A DNA stretch of 46,837 nucleotides from Bacteroidales bacterium (lineage in GTDB: Bacteria > Bacteroidota > Bacteroidia > Bacteroidales > F082). The position numbers and the translations under genes were made by a program. Shown here one piece after another: positions 9,969-20,700 of the stretch; positions within the stretch are counted from its first letter, which is position 1; each line of letters starts with the position of its first letter. Below the pieces are notes generated by a model that was not told the DNA's origin, made no database searches, and was given only the letters and a program-made list of their open reading frames with translations. The stretch lies in the NCBI GenBank assembly GCA_015493215.1, contig WGDP01000041.1, positions 1-46,837 of the forward strand. Reading direction: 5' to 3'.

Positions 9969-10961
9969 TTACTTACGGTCTTCGCTTCCTTCAATATTAG
10001 GGTCTTTGGCTATGGAATCGCGCATGCGTGTATCTGCCTGTATGTTTCTGTATTTTTGATAATCCATGATGCCGAGGTTACCACTTCTGAATGCTTCGGC
10101 AATGGCCATGGGAATTTGAGCTTCGGCCTGAATAACGTTGGCGCGGGCTTCCTGGGCTTTGGCCTTCATCTCCTGCTCGTGGGCAACAGCCATTGCCCTG
10201 CGCTCTTCGGCTTTGGCCTGTGCAATGTTTTTGTCGGCGTTGGCCTGATCCATTTGCAGCACAGCCCCGATGTTTTTACCAATGTCGATGTCGGCAATAT
10301 CAATGGAAAGTATCTCGAAAGCGGTTCCCGAGTCGAGGCCTTTTTCCAATACCACTTTTGAAATGCTGTCGGGATTTTCGAGCACCGCTTTGTGCGATTT
10401 TGCCGAACCGATGGAAGATACAATACCTTCGCCAACACGCGCCAGCACAGTTTCTTCGCCGGCACCCCCTACCAACTGTTTTATGTTGGCTCGCACGGTA
10501 ACCCTGGCCATGGCAATAAGCTGGATACCATCTTTGGCCACGGCAGCCACCTTTTTGGTGTCAATCACCTTTGGGTTAACCGACATTTGAACAGCCTCCA
10601 GCACATCGCGGCCGGCAAGGTCGATGGCGGTGGCAGTTTTAAAGTCAAGGTTCATGTTGGCTTTATCTGCTGATATAAGTGCATTTACCACCTGTTGCAC
10701 GTGTCCTCCGGCCAGATAATGCGCTTCGAGGTTTCCACGGTCGAGGTTAATACCCGCCTTGGCTGCCGTAATCATGCTGTTTACAATAAGGCCCGGCGGA
10801 ACTTTACGCCACCGCATGATGATTAGCTGTACAAGTGATATCCGCACATCGTTTACCAGAGCATTAAACCACAGCCCCACAGGGATGAAGTAAAAAAGCA
10901 CCCAGATAAGAAAAAGGGCTCCTATGCCCATGGCAATTATTAAATAGGCATTTGTATCCAT
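9969..10961 (-). CDS. floA: Flotillin-like protein FloA (UPF0365)
   Basis: [45 protein letters not shown]...[24 protein letters not shown]...[38 protein letters not shown]. Confidence 0.93.
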   Translation of the reverse strand: MDTNAYLIIAMGIGALFLIWVLFYFIPVGLWFNALVNDVRISLVQLIIMRWRKVPPGLIVNSMITAAKAGINLDRGNLEAHYLAGGHVQQVVNALISADKANMNLDFKTATAIDLAGRDVLEAVQMSVNPKVIDTKKVAAVAKDGIQLIAMARVTVRANIKQLVGGAGEETVLARVGEGIVSSIGSAKSHKAVLENPDSISKVVLEKGLDSGTAFEILSIDIADIDIGKNIGAVLQMDQANADKNIAQAKAEERRAMAVAHEQEMKAKAQEARANVIQAEAQIPMAIAEAFRSGNLGIMDYQKYRNIQADTRMRDSIAKDPNIEGSEDRK

Positions 10962-10964
10962 AAT

Positions 10965-11432
10965 TTATTGTTTTAAAGATTTAATGTAAATTTTATTGTT
11001 ATCAATTTTAATAATTTCAATGTCGGTGTTTGGGTCGATAAAGTCGGTACGGGCATCAACCTCCACAAAATTACCGTTAAATTCAGCCTTGCCCATGGGT
11101 GCGCATCTTGAAATTGTTTTTCCCACATCTCCCACTTTTAAGCCGGCCTGCTCCATGGTGTTTACCTTGCCGTCGATGGTTGAAACAAGCGCTGCTTTTT
11201 TCCATGTTTTCGACCTGATACCCAACCAGATAGCGATTACGTTAACGGCAATGGTAACCAATAGCACAATGTTACCCGACGAGGTTCCGAGATGAGCGTA
11301 AGCAACCCAAACTCCGGCTACAATGGCACCAAATCCGGCTATGCCTGCAAACCCGGTACCGGGAATTACCAACACTTCGAGCAGCAGCAATGCAATACCC
11401 ACAACAATTAATACAATTACAAGCCACAACAT
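10965..11432 (-). CDS. NfeD family protein
   Basis: Short TM-rich N-terminus plus OB-like C-terminus (GKVNTMEQAGLKVGDVGKTISRCAPMGKAEFNGNFVEVDARTDFIDPNTDIEIIKID); adjacent to the flotillin-like gene. Confidence 0.88.
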   Translation of the reverse strand: MLWLVIVLIVVGIALLLLEVLVIPGTGFAGIAGFGAIVAGVWVAYAHLGTSSGNIVLLVTIAVNVIAIWLGIRSKTWKKAALVSTIDGKVNTMEQAGLKVGDVGKTISRCAPMGKAEFNGNFVEVDARTDFIDPNTDIEIIKIDNNKIYIKSLKQ

Positions 11433-11433
11433 A

Positions 11434-11709
11434 TCAGCTGATCTCCACGGTTAATTTACGATTGGTCATTTCGGTGTAAATGGGTTTAAGTTCATCAAAC
11501 GAGCCGCTTTTTACAGGGCATTTGCCTTTAAAATGAGCGATAAGGGCACAGGTTTCGGCTTGCATATAGTCGTGACTGCAAACTTCAACAAGGCTTTCGA
11601 TAACAAAGTCAAACGAATTTACATCATCATTCCATAAAATGAGTTTTTTAATATCCTCATCTTGTGTAACTTCTTCAATATTCGGGAATTTTTTCTCTTG
11701 AACTGACAC
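11434..11709 (-). CDS. clpS: ATP-dependent Clp protease adaptor ClpS
   Basis: LILWNDDVNSFDFVIESLVEVCSHDYMQAETCALIAHFKGKCPVKSGSFDELKPIYTEMTNRKLTVEIS. Confidence 0.9.
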   Translation of the reverse strand: MSVQEKKFPNIEEVTQDEDIKKLILWNDDVNSFDFVIESLVEVCSHDYMQAETCALIAHFKGKCPVKSGSFDELKPIYTEMTNRKLTVEIS

Positions 11710-11801
11710 GGTTTATTTTTTTTAAAATCGAATCCAAAGTTACATTTCTTTTTGGTAATATACTTACTTTTGAAAACATTTTTACACTGACATACAATTT
11801 A

Positions 11802-12434
11802 ATGGGTTTAATATTTTCCGATTTTATAAAAAGGCTTGCCGAAAACCTGCGCAATCCGCTGCCCGGTTTTGATGTCCAATATCAAATGGCACCGGTAACA
11901 CGTGTTGAACAGTTGGTTTATAACAACAACGATATTCCGCCAAAAAACAGCGCTGTTTTAGCATTGTTGTATCCCGAAAAGGATGAAACCGTGCTGGTGC
12001 TTATGAAACGAGCCACTGATCATTCGGTTCACAGCGGCCAAATTTCATTTCCGGGCGGACAGGCTGAACCTTATGACAAAAGTGATGAAGCCACCGCATT
12101 GCGCGAAACCGAAGAGGAGTTGGGTATCGACAGCAGCCGGGTTCATGTTTTGGGGAAACTTACCCCGGTTTATATTTCGCCCTCCAATTTTAATGTTATC
12201 CCTTTTGTGGGATATGTGGATGAAAAACCGGCTTTTAAACCCAACGAAGAGGTAAAAAAGGTAATAACCGTTGCCCTGTGGGAGTTGATGAAACCCAATG
12301 CAAAGCAAATACGAAAAGTAACCACAAAATATGTTACCGCGTTGGAGGTGCCTTGTTTTATTGTTGACGGCGAAATTCTTTGGGGTGCCACGGCCATGAT
12401 GATTAATGAGTTGCTGGAACTGGCAAAAAAATAA
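11802..12434 (+). CDS. NUDIX hydrolase, CoA pyrophosphatase-like
   Basis: NUDIX box GGQAEPYDKSDEATALRETEEELGI; upstream SGQISFPGGQ typical of CoA pyrophosphatase. Confidence 0.88.
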   Translation: MGLIFSDFIKRLAENLRNPLPGFDVQYQMAPVTRVEQLVYNNNDIPPKNSAVLALLYPEKDETVLVLMKRATDHSVHSGQISFPGGQAEPYDKSDEATALRETEEELGIDSSRVHVLGKLTPVYISPSNFNVIPFVGYVDEKPAFKPNEEVKKVITVALWELMKPNAKQIRKVTTKYVTALEVPCFIVDGEILWGATAMMINELLELAKK

Positions 12435-12438
12435 AACA

Positions 12439-12900
12439 ATGAAAAGAGTTTTTTTTACGGCTGTTTTTTTGATGCTGCTATCGATACCTTCTGCGTTTGC
12501 ACAACCGGAAGCAACTGTAAACGTAGTAATTGACAGTATAGTGCAGCCCGACGGGAAAGTGCACGTTGCTGTTTTTAATGGTAAAGAAAATTATAAAAAC
12601 AGTGTTCCTTTTAAAACCGCTGTAAAAAATATTTCGGGCAATCGGGCTACCGTATCTTTTAAATTACCTGTTAATCATTATTATGCCATTGCTCTGTTTC
12701 AGGATTTGAATGGCAACGATTCGTTGGATAAACGAGGTAGTATGAAAATTCCTGTTGAACCGTTTGGGTTTTCAAACAACAAAACCGGCACATTCGGCCC
12801 ACCTGCTTACCATAAGATATCATTTTATGTGGCTTCGGATACCACTTTGGTTATTGATATTATTACCGGAGAGAACAGTTTTCTGATAAAAAACCATTAG
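12439..12900 (+). CDS. DUF2141-like secreted protein
   Basis: Signal peptide MKRVFFTAVFLMLLSIPSAFAQ; GKVHVAVFNGKENY...YYAIALFQDLNGNDSLDKRGSMKIPVEPFGFSNN. Start at 12439 preferred over 12406. Confidence 0.8.
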   Translation: MKRVFFTAVFLMLLSIPSAFAQPEATVNVVIDSIVQPDGKVHVAVFNGKENYKNSVPFKTAVKNISGNRATVSFKLPVNHYYAIALFQDLNGNDSLDKRGSMKIPVEPFGFSNNKTGTFGPPAYHKISFYVASDTTLVIDIITGENSFLIKNH

Positions 12901-13018
12901 CAAATTAGTGGTTGATATAAATTATCAGCAAGGTTGTGCTTTTCAAACTCGTTTTTTCCGGTTTTTATCATTGGCTTAAAAAACCTATTTTTGCTAACAC
13001 TGAAAACAGATAGGATTT

Positions 13019-13579
13019 TTGGCCGAAAAAGAACATATTAGCGATTTACAATTAATGGAGCAGATACGAAAAGGGAATGTCCATGCTCTGGAAATTCTTT
13101 TTGACCGTTATTATGAACCGCTTTGTAATTTTTCGTTTTTATTGCTAAAATCTGCCGACCATTCCGAAGAGTTGGTGTCGGATGTTTTTATCAGAATCTG
13201 GCAAAATCGTGAAAAACACACCAAAGTAACTTATGTAAAAGCCTATTTGTATAGAAGTGTGCGTAATGCTGTCATTTCCTATTTACGAAAAAACAAGCCT
13301 GAGTTTAACGACATCTCAAACCATGAGAATTTGTTGAAAATGGAAGTAACTCCCGAAACTTTAATGGTTCGCCAGGATTTAAGAAAAGCTGTTGGTGCCA
13401 TGATTGACGCCATGCCCTTAAAAACGGGATTGGTTTTCAGGTTGCACAAGGTAGATGGTTTAAGTTATAAAGAAATTGCCTCTACCCTGGAGCTTTCGGT
13501 TAAAACCATCGAAAACCACATGGGAAAAGCCCTTCGGTTTGTAAGGGACTTACATGCAAAGAATCCCGATTATTTTTAG
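13019..13579 (+). CDS. RNA polymerase ECF sigma-70 factor
   Basis: ALEILFDRYYEPLCNFSFLLLKSADHSEELVSDVFIRIWQNR...; region 4 GLSYKEIASTLELSVKTIENHMGKAL. TTG start as listed. Confidence 0.9.
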   Translation: MAEKEHISDLQLMEQIRKGNVHALEILFDRYYEPLCNFSFLLLKSADHSEELVSDVFIRIWQNREKHTKVTYVKAYLYRSVRNAVISYLRKNKPEFNDISNHENLLKMEVTPETLMVRQDLRKAVGAMIDAMPLKTGLVFRLHKVDGLSYKEIASTLELSVKTIENHMGKALRFVRDLHAKNPDYF

Positions 13580-13587
13580 CCAACATT

Positions 13588-14712
13588 TTATTGACTAAGC
13601 CCGTTTAACCCGTTGAGCACTTTTTTAAGTACGGCTTTGGTGGCTTCATCCTTTTCTGACATATAGGCTGCTCTTATATCAGGTAACGCTGCCGTATATT
13701 CGGTTTCCAGTAAATATTGCGCTGCATGCTGACGTACTTTAGGCGATGTGTGACGTAGCAATCCAATGGACCAGCGAATGGATGGCCTTGAATAAATGGA
13801 ATGCAAATTGTCGATGGCTTTAATAACTTCGTCATCATTTTTTGAGAAGAGTTTCCAAAAATTCTCTTTTTCAAAGGCAATTACATCGGGTGTATAAAAC
13901 TCTTCCTTTGAATAAATTTGCGGCCTTACCACATTTTTTTTGTAACCTACCAGGCGTTTGCCGGCAACGTATCGAGCCATTCTTGGTACTATCCATCGCA
14001 TGCCCGGTGTTGCCTCGGGATGGCCTACCGAAGCAATAATTTTGCCTTCACCGTAATCAGCGGTAAAAAAGGCGGGTTTGCCGGGTGTTACATTTTTAGG
14101 GTATCCTTTTTTATGCGATATGTCGCTGGTTAATGTTGCTAAAACCGTAATGGGCGCTCCCTCCGGAATATCGTACATGGGGCCGTCGTAATATTGATAA
14201 AAAGCGGTGTCCACTTTTTTAAGCTCCGGAAATATCTTTTTGCCGGCTTTATTTATTTTAAAACCTATTAATGCTCTGCCGCGGTCGTAGTGGTCGCGAA
14301 TATCGGGTGCAGGAAACAGCTCCAGACTTGGGTAGCCCGGTGTGGTTGAAAACAGGTAGCCTCCGGCGCAAATGCCAACCAGTCCTTTGTGTTTTTTTTC
14401 GGCAAAGGCTTTTACCTTTTCAGCACCTTCCAATCCCAGGTTGTTGTACTCTTTACTGGCACTGCCACCCGGAAAAATGAGCACATCCAATTTGTCCAGT
14501 GCGCCGTTCATAATATCAACAGCCGATATTTTATGGGGGTAAATTCCCTTGTCAATTTTAAGGGCTTCCATGGTTTCGATAACACAAACGGGACTTGCTC
14601 CGTTGCCGTCAAATACACCTACCTGAATTTTTTTTCCCGAACGGCGCTGACCAAAAGTAGTGGTTGCTATTAATACAGCCAGTAAAAGCGTAAAAAAGTA
14701 TTTTGTTTTCAT
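13588..14712 (-). CDS. BPL_N / class I glutamine amidotransferase-like secreted protein
   Basis: Signal peptide; IQVGVFDGNGASPVCVIETMEALKID...DVLIFPGGSASKEYNNLGLEGAEKVKAFAEKKHKGLVGICAGGYLFS with GICAGG nucleophile elbow. Confidence 0.75.
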   Translation of the reverse strand: MKTKYFFTLLLAVLIATTTFGQRRSGKKIQVGVFDGNGASPVCVIETMEALKIDKGIYPHKISAVDIMNGALDKLDVLIFPGGSASKEYNNLGLEGAEKVKAFAEKKHKGLVGICAGGYLFSTTPGYPSLELFPAPDIRDHYDRGRALIGFKINKAGKKIFPELKKVDTAFYQYYDGPMYDIPEGAPITVLATLTSDISHKKGYPKNVTPGKPAFFTADYGEGKIIASVGHPEATPGMRWIVPRMARYVAGKRLVGYKKNVVRPQIYSKEEFYTPDVIAFEKENFWKLFSKNDDEVIKAIDNLHSIYSRPSIRWSIGLLRHTSPKVRQHAAQYLLETEYTAALPDIRAAYMSEKDEATKAVLKKVLNGLNGLSQ

Positions 14713-14792
14713 ATGTGTTTAATTTTTATTTCTTGAAGTTAATTTATATTTATATGTTCTTTTTAATACCTTATTGACAGCAGGACTTTATT

Positions 14793-14988
14793 GTCATACT
14801 GAGCGAAGTCGAAGTATGACCTCTCAGCACAATATTGATGATTATACTCTCCTGCCCTAATATGGTTCGATACAACACTCCTAACGTCGTGTCACCCACC
14901 ATGATTCTTTCGCTACAACACCCTAATGTCATGCTTCGACTTCGCTCAGCATGACTCATCAGCACACTTCGACTACGCTCAGTGTGAC
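14793..14988. repeat. Cluster of three short palindromic intergenic repeats
   Basis: gtcatactgagcgaagtcgaagtatgac (14793-14820); gtcatgcttcgacttcgctcagcatgac (about 14927-14954); acacttcgactacgctcagtgtgac (about 14964-14988). Confidence 0.8.
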
Positions 14989-15062
14989 ACCCGTTTTTCT
15001 TTCGGCAAAAGTAAATATCAAGTTAAATAAAACAACAACCTCAACCGTTAAAAAAACAAAAC

Positions 15063-16280
15063 TTATAATCCGAAAAGTTGGCTGTAGGTTATCTGAATTT
15101 GTTTGTCGGCACTATCGTAAAAAGCTTTTATCTTTTTTGAATCGTAACCATCCCGGCGCATTTCATTTAACAAATTATGGCCCTGCGCAATAAGGCTGTC
15201 ATCCAAAGGTTTCAGCTTTTGAACGATTCCGGTACCGTTGGCGTTGAGTAGCGCATTGACATTGATGTAATGTTTGGCGTTTTTACCCCAGTTGTAGCAA
15301 TAAACCTGCTTTTTTAAGGTTAAAGCTTTGTGGCAAAGTGGCGAGTCTTTTATGGAATCGTTGTAGGTAACAACCTCCGGCAGATCATTGTGTTTGGTTA
15401 TCCATACGGGAATGGCAACCGAAGCCAACGGCCAGCCGACAATAGACCACATGGTGGTAAGGCGGGCATCTTCACCGGGTTTAACCCCTTCTACCACACA
15501 GGATGAAGAGCTGCCTCTTCTGGGAATAAAATCTTCGAACCAAACAAACTTTTTGTGATTTTCAGGGATGTTTTTGTATTCCCACAGGTTGTCTTCGGTT
15601 AAGGAGTTGGTAAGATTTCTCGACAGTCCCTGCAAAATATCTTCGGCAACAATACCACCGCTTTTAACAGCCATATCCAATACCTTGTTGGCAGTAACAT
15701 ACCGTATGTAGCCGGCGCCGTTTTTGGGCGTGCCGCTAAATGAATAGTTAGACCTTACAATATATCCCTTGGGCGCAGTTGACGGGTCGTTGGCATCAAA
15801 TTTTACAACTTTAAAGTTGCTTAGCTCAAAATAGGCAGCCCCTCCGTTTCCATCGATAACACCAAAATTGGCTTCAAGACGGGTGGGTTTCGGCATATCG
15901 TTCAGCATCTTTTCAAAGTCGTCAATGGTGGCGCAGGTTTGCAAAGCCTGTTTCATAACCCGGCCTTCCAACCCCGACTGTTTAATGGTGTCGTTGTTCA
16001 GGTTGTAACTGGCAGAGTTCATAATGGCAAAACCGGTGCTGTTGTAGCCAATCCAAATGCTTTTTCCGGTTTTGTCCTTTGAGTTCACCAATCCGGCATA
16101 ATCGTATTTGCCATCGTGGAATACCATAATTTTATTGTTAACAGCCCAGGTATCACGATTTTTCCAAAGCAAAGGGCGCCCGTCGCGGGTATATTTTCCT
16201 GATATTACAGCCGTGGTGCAGGCATACGAAGCGGCTATTGATACGATTGCCAACAGGGTAAGAAGAAATATTTTTTTCAT
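15063..16280 (-). CDS. C45-type Ntn-hydrolase (acyl-CoA:6-APA acyltransferase-like amidase)
   Basis: Signal peptide followed by nucleophile Cys: SYACTTAVISGKYTRDGRPLLWKNRDTW; LEANFGVIDGNGGAAYFELSN. Confidence 0.75.
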   Translation of the reverse strand: MKKIFLLTLLAIVSIAASYACTTAVISGKYTRDGRPLLWKNRDTWAVNNKIMVFHDGKYDYAGLVNSKDKTGKSIWIGYNSTGFAIMNSASYNLNNDTIKQSGLEGRVMKQALQTCATIDDFEKMLNDMPKPTRLEANFGVIDGNGGAAYFELSNFKVVKFDANDPSTAPKGYIVRSNYSFSGTPKNGAGYIRYVTANKVLDMAVKSGGIVAEDILQGLSRNLTNSLTEDNLWEYKNIPENHKKFVWFEDFIPRRGSSSSCVVEGVKPGEDARLTTMWSIVGWPLASVAIPVWITKHNDLPEVVTYNDSIKDSPLCHKALTLKKQVYCYNWGKNAKHYINVNALLNANGTGIVQKLKPLDDSLIAQGHNLLNEMRRDGYDSKKIKAFYDSADKQIQITYSQLFGL

Positions 16281-16299
16281 TTAAAATAATTTAAAACGA

Positions 16300-17784
16300 T
16301 TAATTTTTATTGGGGAACCATCCTCCGTTGGAGGTGTTTATACCATCGGCATTTTCAACACCGCCAAAGGTATAAAGCGGCATATTCATCACCATCAGCT
16401 CTTTAGCAGGTATGGGGAAATGCAGCGGGGTTCCGGGTTGCAGCATATTCCGGCGCCTCATATCGAAAAAGGCAATACCAAATCCGGTTTGAATTAACTC
16501 AATGTCGCGCTCGTAAAAAATAGCTTTTAAAAGGTTTTTGATATTGGTATTTGAACTAAGCGGTGGTAACAATCCACGTTGGGTACGACTGCCATTGTTG
16601 ACAATGTTTATGGCTTCGGCCAGGTTACCTAAACGGGCATTGGCTTCGGCTTTGATAAGGTCGTTTTCAGCTACTATAAAATCGTTGACCTCGCCAATAC
16701 GGGTTGAAATGGCATAGGGATAGCGGGTGTATTCGTAGTTTGAAAAATGGTAATATCCTCTTTCGGGTTTCATGTTGTTAACCGAGTTGTAGGTGAAATC
16801 GGTTTGCAGACGATGATCGTCCGATTGCGGTTTTGGCGGGTTATGGCCGTTGTCGGGGAAGCGCCATGGATAACGACTATCCATAAGATTAATTATCCGG
16901 CAATCGATACGTGCCCATCCCGGACGGACGGTGTAAATACGAAACCAGCTAATCCATGTGGTGTTATCCATGTAGGGCGACAAGGGGCGCTCAATGCCAT
17001 TGTTGGCGTAATTTAAAACGCGTCCCCAGTCGGTTTGGTCGTTTTCAGCTTTGTTGCGGGGCATGTAAACCAAAAAACGAGCGGCAAACGAGCTTGCCAA
17101 CTGAGCCAGCTCCGATGAAGAGTAACTTGACCCGTTAATCCAGTCATCGGGAACTGTAAAGGAGCTGCTATTGCAAATTTCAATACATTTATCCAGCGAC
17201 TTCAATGCCTCCTGAGTACCTTCCTGATAGGTTGATATAGGGATGTCGGTTTCAGGCGAATTTTCGTTAACAATAAAAACCTTGTCGTAAACCATACTCA
17301 GGTAGCCCATGGTAATACCGTGAACAAAATAGGTAAACGCTCTGGTTAAGTCGGTTTTGTCGGATCCGTTAATATCAATTTCCATTCCTTTGTTAAGTGC
17401 CTTTAAAACATTGGCGGTTTGATTAAGGGTGGCATACATATCGGAATAGTAGGTTTCAAAAATGTAGGCATAGGTATAGGAAGTTGTGTTGTTAAACGGA
17501 ATTCTCGGCTCCATGGAAAGATGATACATGCCGCTGTTGGCCCATGAGCAGGTTCCCTGATCGGCGGCAACCCACATGCCCATTCTTGGCGAAATGCTTG
17601 AGTTATTGGCCATAAACCAGTTGTAAAACGAACTTTTTGCTATGCTATATACGTTTCCCTGATCGGAAAAAACAATGTCTTTATTGGGTTTGTTTTTATA
17701 ATCCACATCCAACTCTTTTGTGCAAGAGGTAAATCCAACGGTAAACAAAAACAATGTTAATGCTATGATATATTTTATTTTCAT
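16300..17784 (-). CDS. RagB/SusD-family nutrient-binding outer-membrane lipoprotein
   Basis: Lipobox (FTSCTKELDVDYKN); C-terminal RTQRGLLPPLS...LLKAIFYERDIELIQTGFGIAFFDMRRRNMLQPGTPLHFPIPAKEL. Confidence 0.88.
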   Translation of the reverse strand: MKIKYIIALTLFLFTVGFTSCTKELDVDYKNKPNKDIVFSDQGNVYSIAKSSFYNWFMANNSSISPRMGMWVAADQGTCSWANSGMYHLSMEPRIPFNNTTSYTYAYIFETYYSDMYATLNQTANVLKALNKGMEIDINGSDKTDLTRAFTYFVHGITMGYLSMVYDKVFIVNENSPETDIPISTYQEGTQEALKSLDKCIEICNSSSFTVPDDWINGSSYSSSELAQLASSFAARFLVYMPRNKAENDQTDWGRVLNYANNGIERPLSPYMDNTTWISWFRIYTVRPGWARIDCRIINLMDSRYPWRFPDNGHNPPKPQSDDHRLQTDFTYNSVNNMKPERGYYHFSNYEYTRYPYAISTRIGEVNDFIVAENDLIKAEANARLGNLAEAINIVNNGSRTQRGLLPPLSSNTNIKNLLKAIFYERDIELIQTGFGIAFFDMRRRNMLQPGTPLHFPIPAKELMVMNMPLYTFGGVENADGINTSNGGWFPNKN

Positions 17785-17796
17785 GTTGAAATTGTT

Positions 17797-20700
17797 TTAA
17801 AAGTTTAATGTTAATGAACCTGTAATAACCCTGTAGTTGGGATAGCCGAAATTATCAACCGGATAGTTGGTCAGGTCGCTGCCCGAAGCCACTTCGGGGT
17901 CGTATCCTTTGTATTTGGTAAAGGTTAAAAGGTTGCGCGATTGAACCCCGATTTTGAACCCTTTGACAAAACCCAGTTTCAGATTTTTAAGCTGGTTACG
18001 GCTCAGGGAGTAGTAAAGCGAAAGCTCACGCAGCTTAACATAGGAACCGTCTTCGATGAAATAGGAGTTGATGCCCGTGCCATCGTAAAAGTTGTTGTAA
18101 TAGTTGATGGTTTTCTTTTCCGAATTTGGTTTGCCGTATTGATCGAACACCAAATCGCGTTGGTCGCGGAAGGTATATTGGCGGGTGTAGTTGTAAATAT
18201 CGCCACCTTTTTTCCATGAGAAAAGAAAATACAAGTCGAAGTTGTAAATTTTAAACGAGTTACCCAGCGACAGGTTAAAGTCGGGATTTCCATCACCAAT
18301 TTGTACTTTGTCGCCCAACCCGTCGCCATCGAGGTCAACTTTAATGGCCAGCTCGTCAGTGGTACTCTGGCTGCCTTTGGGGACTACATATCCGTCGGAG
18401 TTCACCTCGTAATCATCAATGGTTTTTCCTTCGGGAAGTTGTTTTGCCATCTGATCGAGGGTTCGCACCCAGTCGTAACCGTACATAATGCCAAAGGTTT
18501 CGCCGCTTTTAATGTAAAAGGCATGTCGCGGGCCGGTGGTATATTCGGGGATATCGATGCTAATCACTTTTTGTCTGATGCGGTCGAAATTGATGTTCAT
18601 GTTCCAGCTAAAGTGTTTTGCTGAAAAAAAGCGTCCGTTTAAGGAGGCTTCCCACACCTTTGCACCCATTGTTCCTACATTTTGCCATTGGTTGGGGAAA
18701 CCCAAATGCGAAGGCAATGGTGCCAGCGCGAAGGCGCCGTCGGTTACCGATTGCGAGTAGGTTCCTTCAAACGAAAAGATGCTCAAAAAGTCAACGTTTA
18801 ATCCTATTTCTATTTCAGTGGTTTCGGAAGGCCTCAAATCTTTATTGCCGAGGTTTCCCGGAATAACGTTTCCATTGGTAACATTGTAGGTTTCGTATTG
18901 ATACGAAAATCCCGGGCGCTGCCCGGAGGTTCCGATGGAAGCTCGTACTTTTAACTCATCAATTCCATTAATGGTGACGTCCTCACTAATGCGGTAACCC
19001 AACGAAAACCGGTAATAGGGATTCCAGCGTACGTTTGGCCCGAAAAGAGACGAAGCATCGTAGCGGAAAAGTGCCGAAACCAGATATTTATCTTTGTAAT
19101 CGGCATCTAAAATACCAAAGTAGTTGATGGCTACAATTTTGCCTTCGTACGAATCCATGCTTGCTTTGGTGGGGTCGGTATTACCCAGTTGCGGAACACC
19201 GGTTACCACAAAATCTTTTCCCAAAACCCAATAATCGTTGTAAGAAGAGCTTTCGTACAGATAGCTAAGCTTTAGCTTTGCGGTAAAGTCGCCAAACTGT
19301 TTGTTAAGGTTTGCCGTAAACTGAAAGTTGTTGTTCATTTCGGCATAGTTGCTTTTATAAAGCGAACCCCCGATGGTTTGACCGTTTCCGGCGAGGTATC
19401 CTTTGGGGGTATAGGTGTTCCAATATTTGCTACGAAATTCATAAGTATATTTTGCATTCACCGAAATCCATGTAAAGGGATTCCAGGTACCGATAACGTT
19501 GCCTATCAAACTGGTTCTTTTAGCCAGTTTATCCCTGTAGTATAACGGATAGAGTGGGTTTTCGGCCACGCTCCAGGGGTCCGGTAAAATTTTGTAAGGC
19601 GTTCCATCATCGTTGGGAGCTTCCAAATCCACATCAGGCGAAACAAAAAGTAAATCGTTGAACGATTTGTAAGAGCCGGGATTGTTGGATTTGGTAAATA
19701 TCATCAGGTTTGATGTGGAGAGTTTTAATTTAGGCGACAGATGATAATCGAGGTTTACCCGTAAGTTGTTACGGGTATATCCACCCGTTGAAAACACAAT
19801 GCCCTGCTGGCGGTTACGCTCGTAAGAAATTAAAAAGTTAACTCCTTTTTTACTTCCGGCAGCCGAAAGGTAGTTGTTGGTATAAACTCCGTTGTGAAAG
19901 AATTTTTTTTGATGGTCGATAAGCCGGGCGTAAGGCTGGTCGGCCCAGGCACTGTCGGTTACTTTCCTGTTTCCTATTAAAATATTACCGAGCGAATCGT
20001 ACAATACTCCTTTGTATTTTGTGTAATCGGTATGCTCTTCCCAGTCGTCGGCCAGCTTATACGGATGGTGGGTGGCCTGTTGAATATAATGGGGAATTTG
20101 CTGAATACCATATTCGGTTCTAAAGGTAAAGCTGGTTTTATTGTCTGTATTTTTACCGCGTTTGGTGGTAATTACAATTACGCCGTTCCCTGCCCGCGAA
20201 CCGTACAGAGCAGCAGCGGCCGCGCCTTTTACAACTTCCAGCGATTCGATGTCGTTAACATTAATGTCGGCGAGGTTTGTGTTCGTAATAATACCGTCCA
20301 GAACAATCATGGGAGCCTGATTTCCCAACAGCGATGTGGAGCCTCTCAGCCTGATGGCGGCTCCCGAGCCGGGGAGGCCTCCTGCCTGAACTACCGTAAC
20401 ACCGGCTACTTTGCCTTGCAGTGCCTGTACCGTTGATGGTGCCGGGCCACTGTTTAATTTATCATCACCTACTTTGGTAACACTGATGGTCAGGTTTTTT
20501 TTGGGAGTATTGGCTGCCACTCCGGCCACAATTACCTCGTCCAAACCAAAGGCATCCTCTTTCATCGAAACATCAATTTTTGACTTGTTGCCAATTTTAA
20601 CTGTTTCGGTACGCATACCCATAAACGAAAACTCCAGCACTTTATCGTTATCGCCAACGGTTATTTGATAATGGCCATCCAAATCGGTTATGGTACCGTT

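Noticed and set aside
14793-14988. Short regularly recurring palindromes as a second CRISPR array
   Set aside because: Units are not identical direct repeats and have irregular spacing; they are inverted intergenic repeats.
15063-17784. Locus as a polysaccharide utilisation locus
   Set aside because: No glycoside hydrolase, polysaccharide lyase or carbohydrate esterase seen; the neighbours are a peptidase and an amidase.
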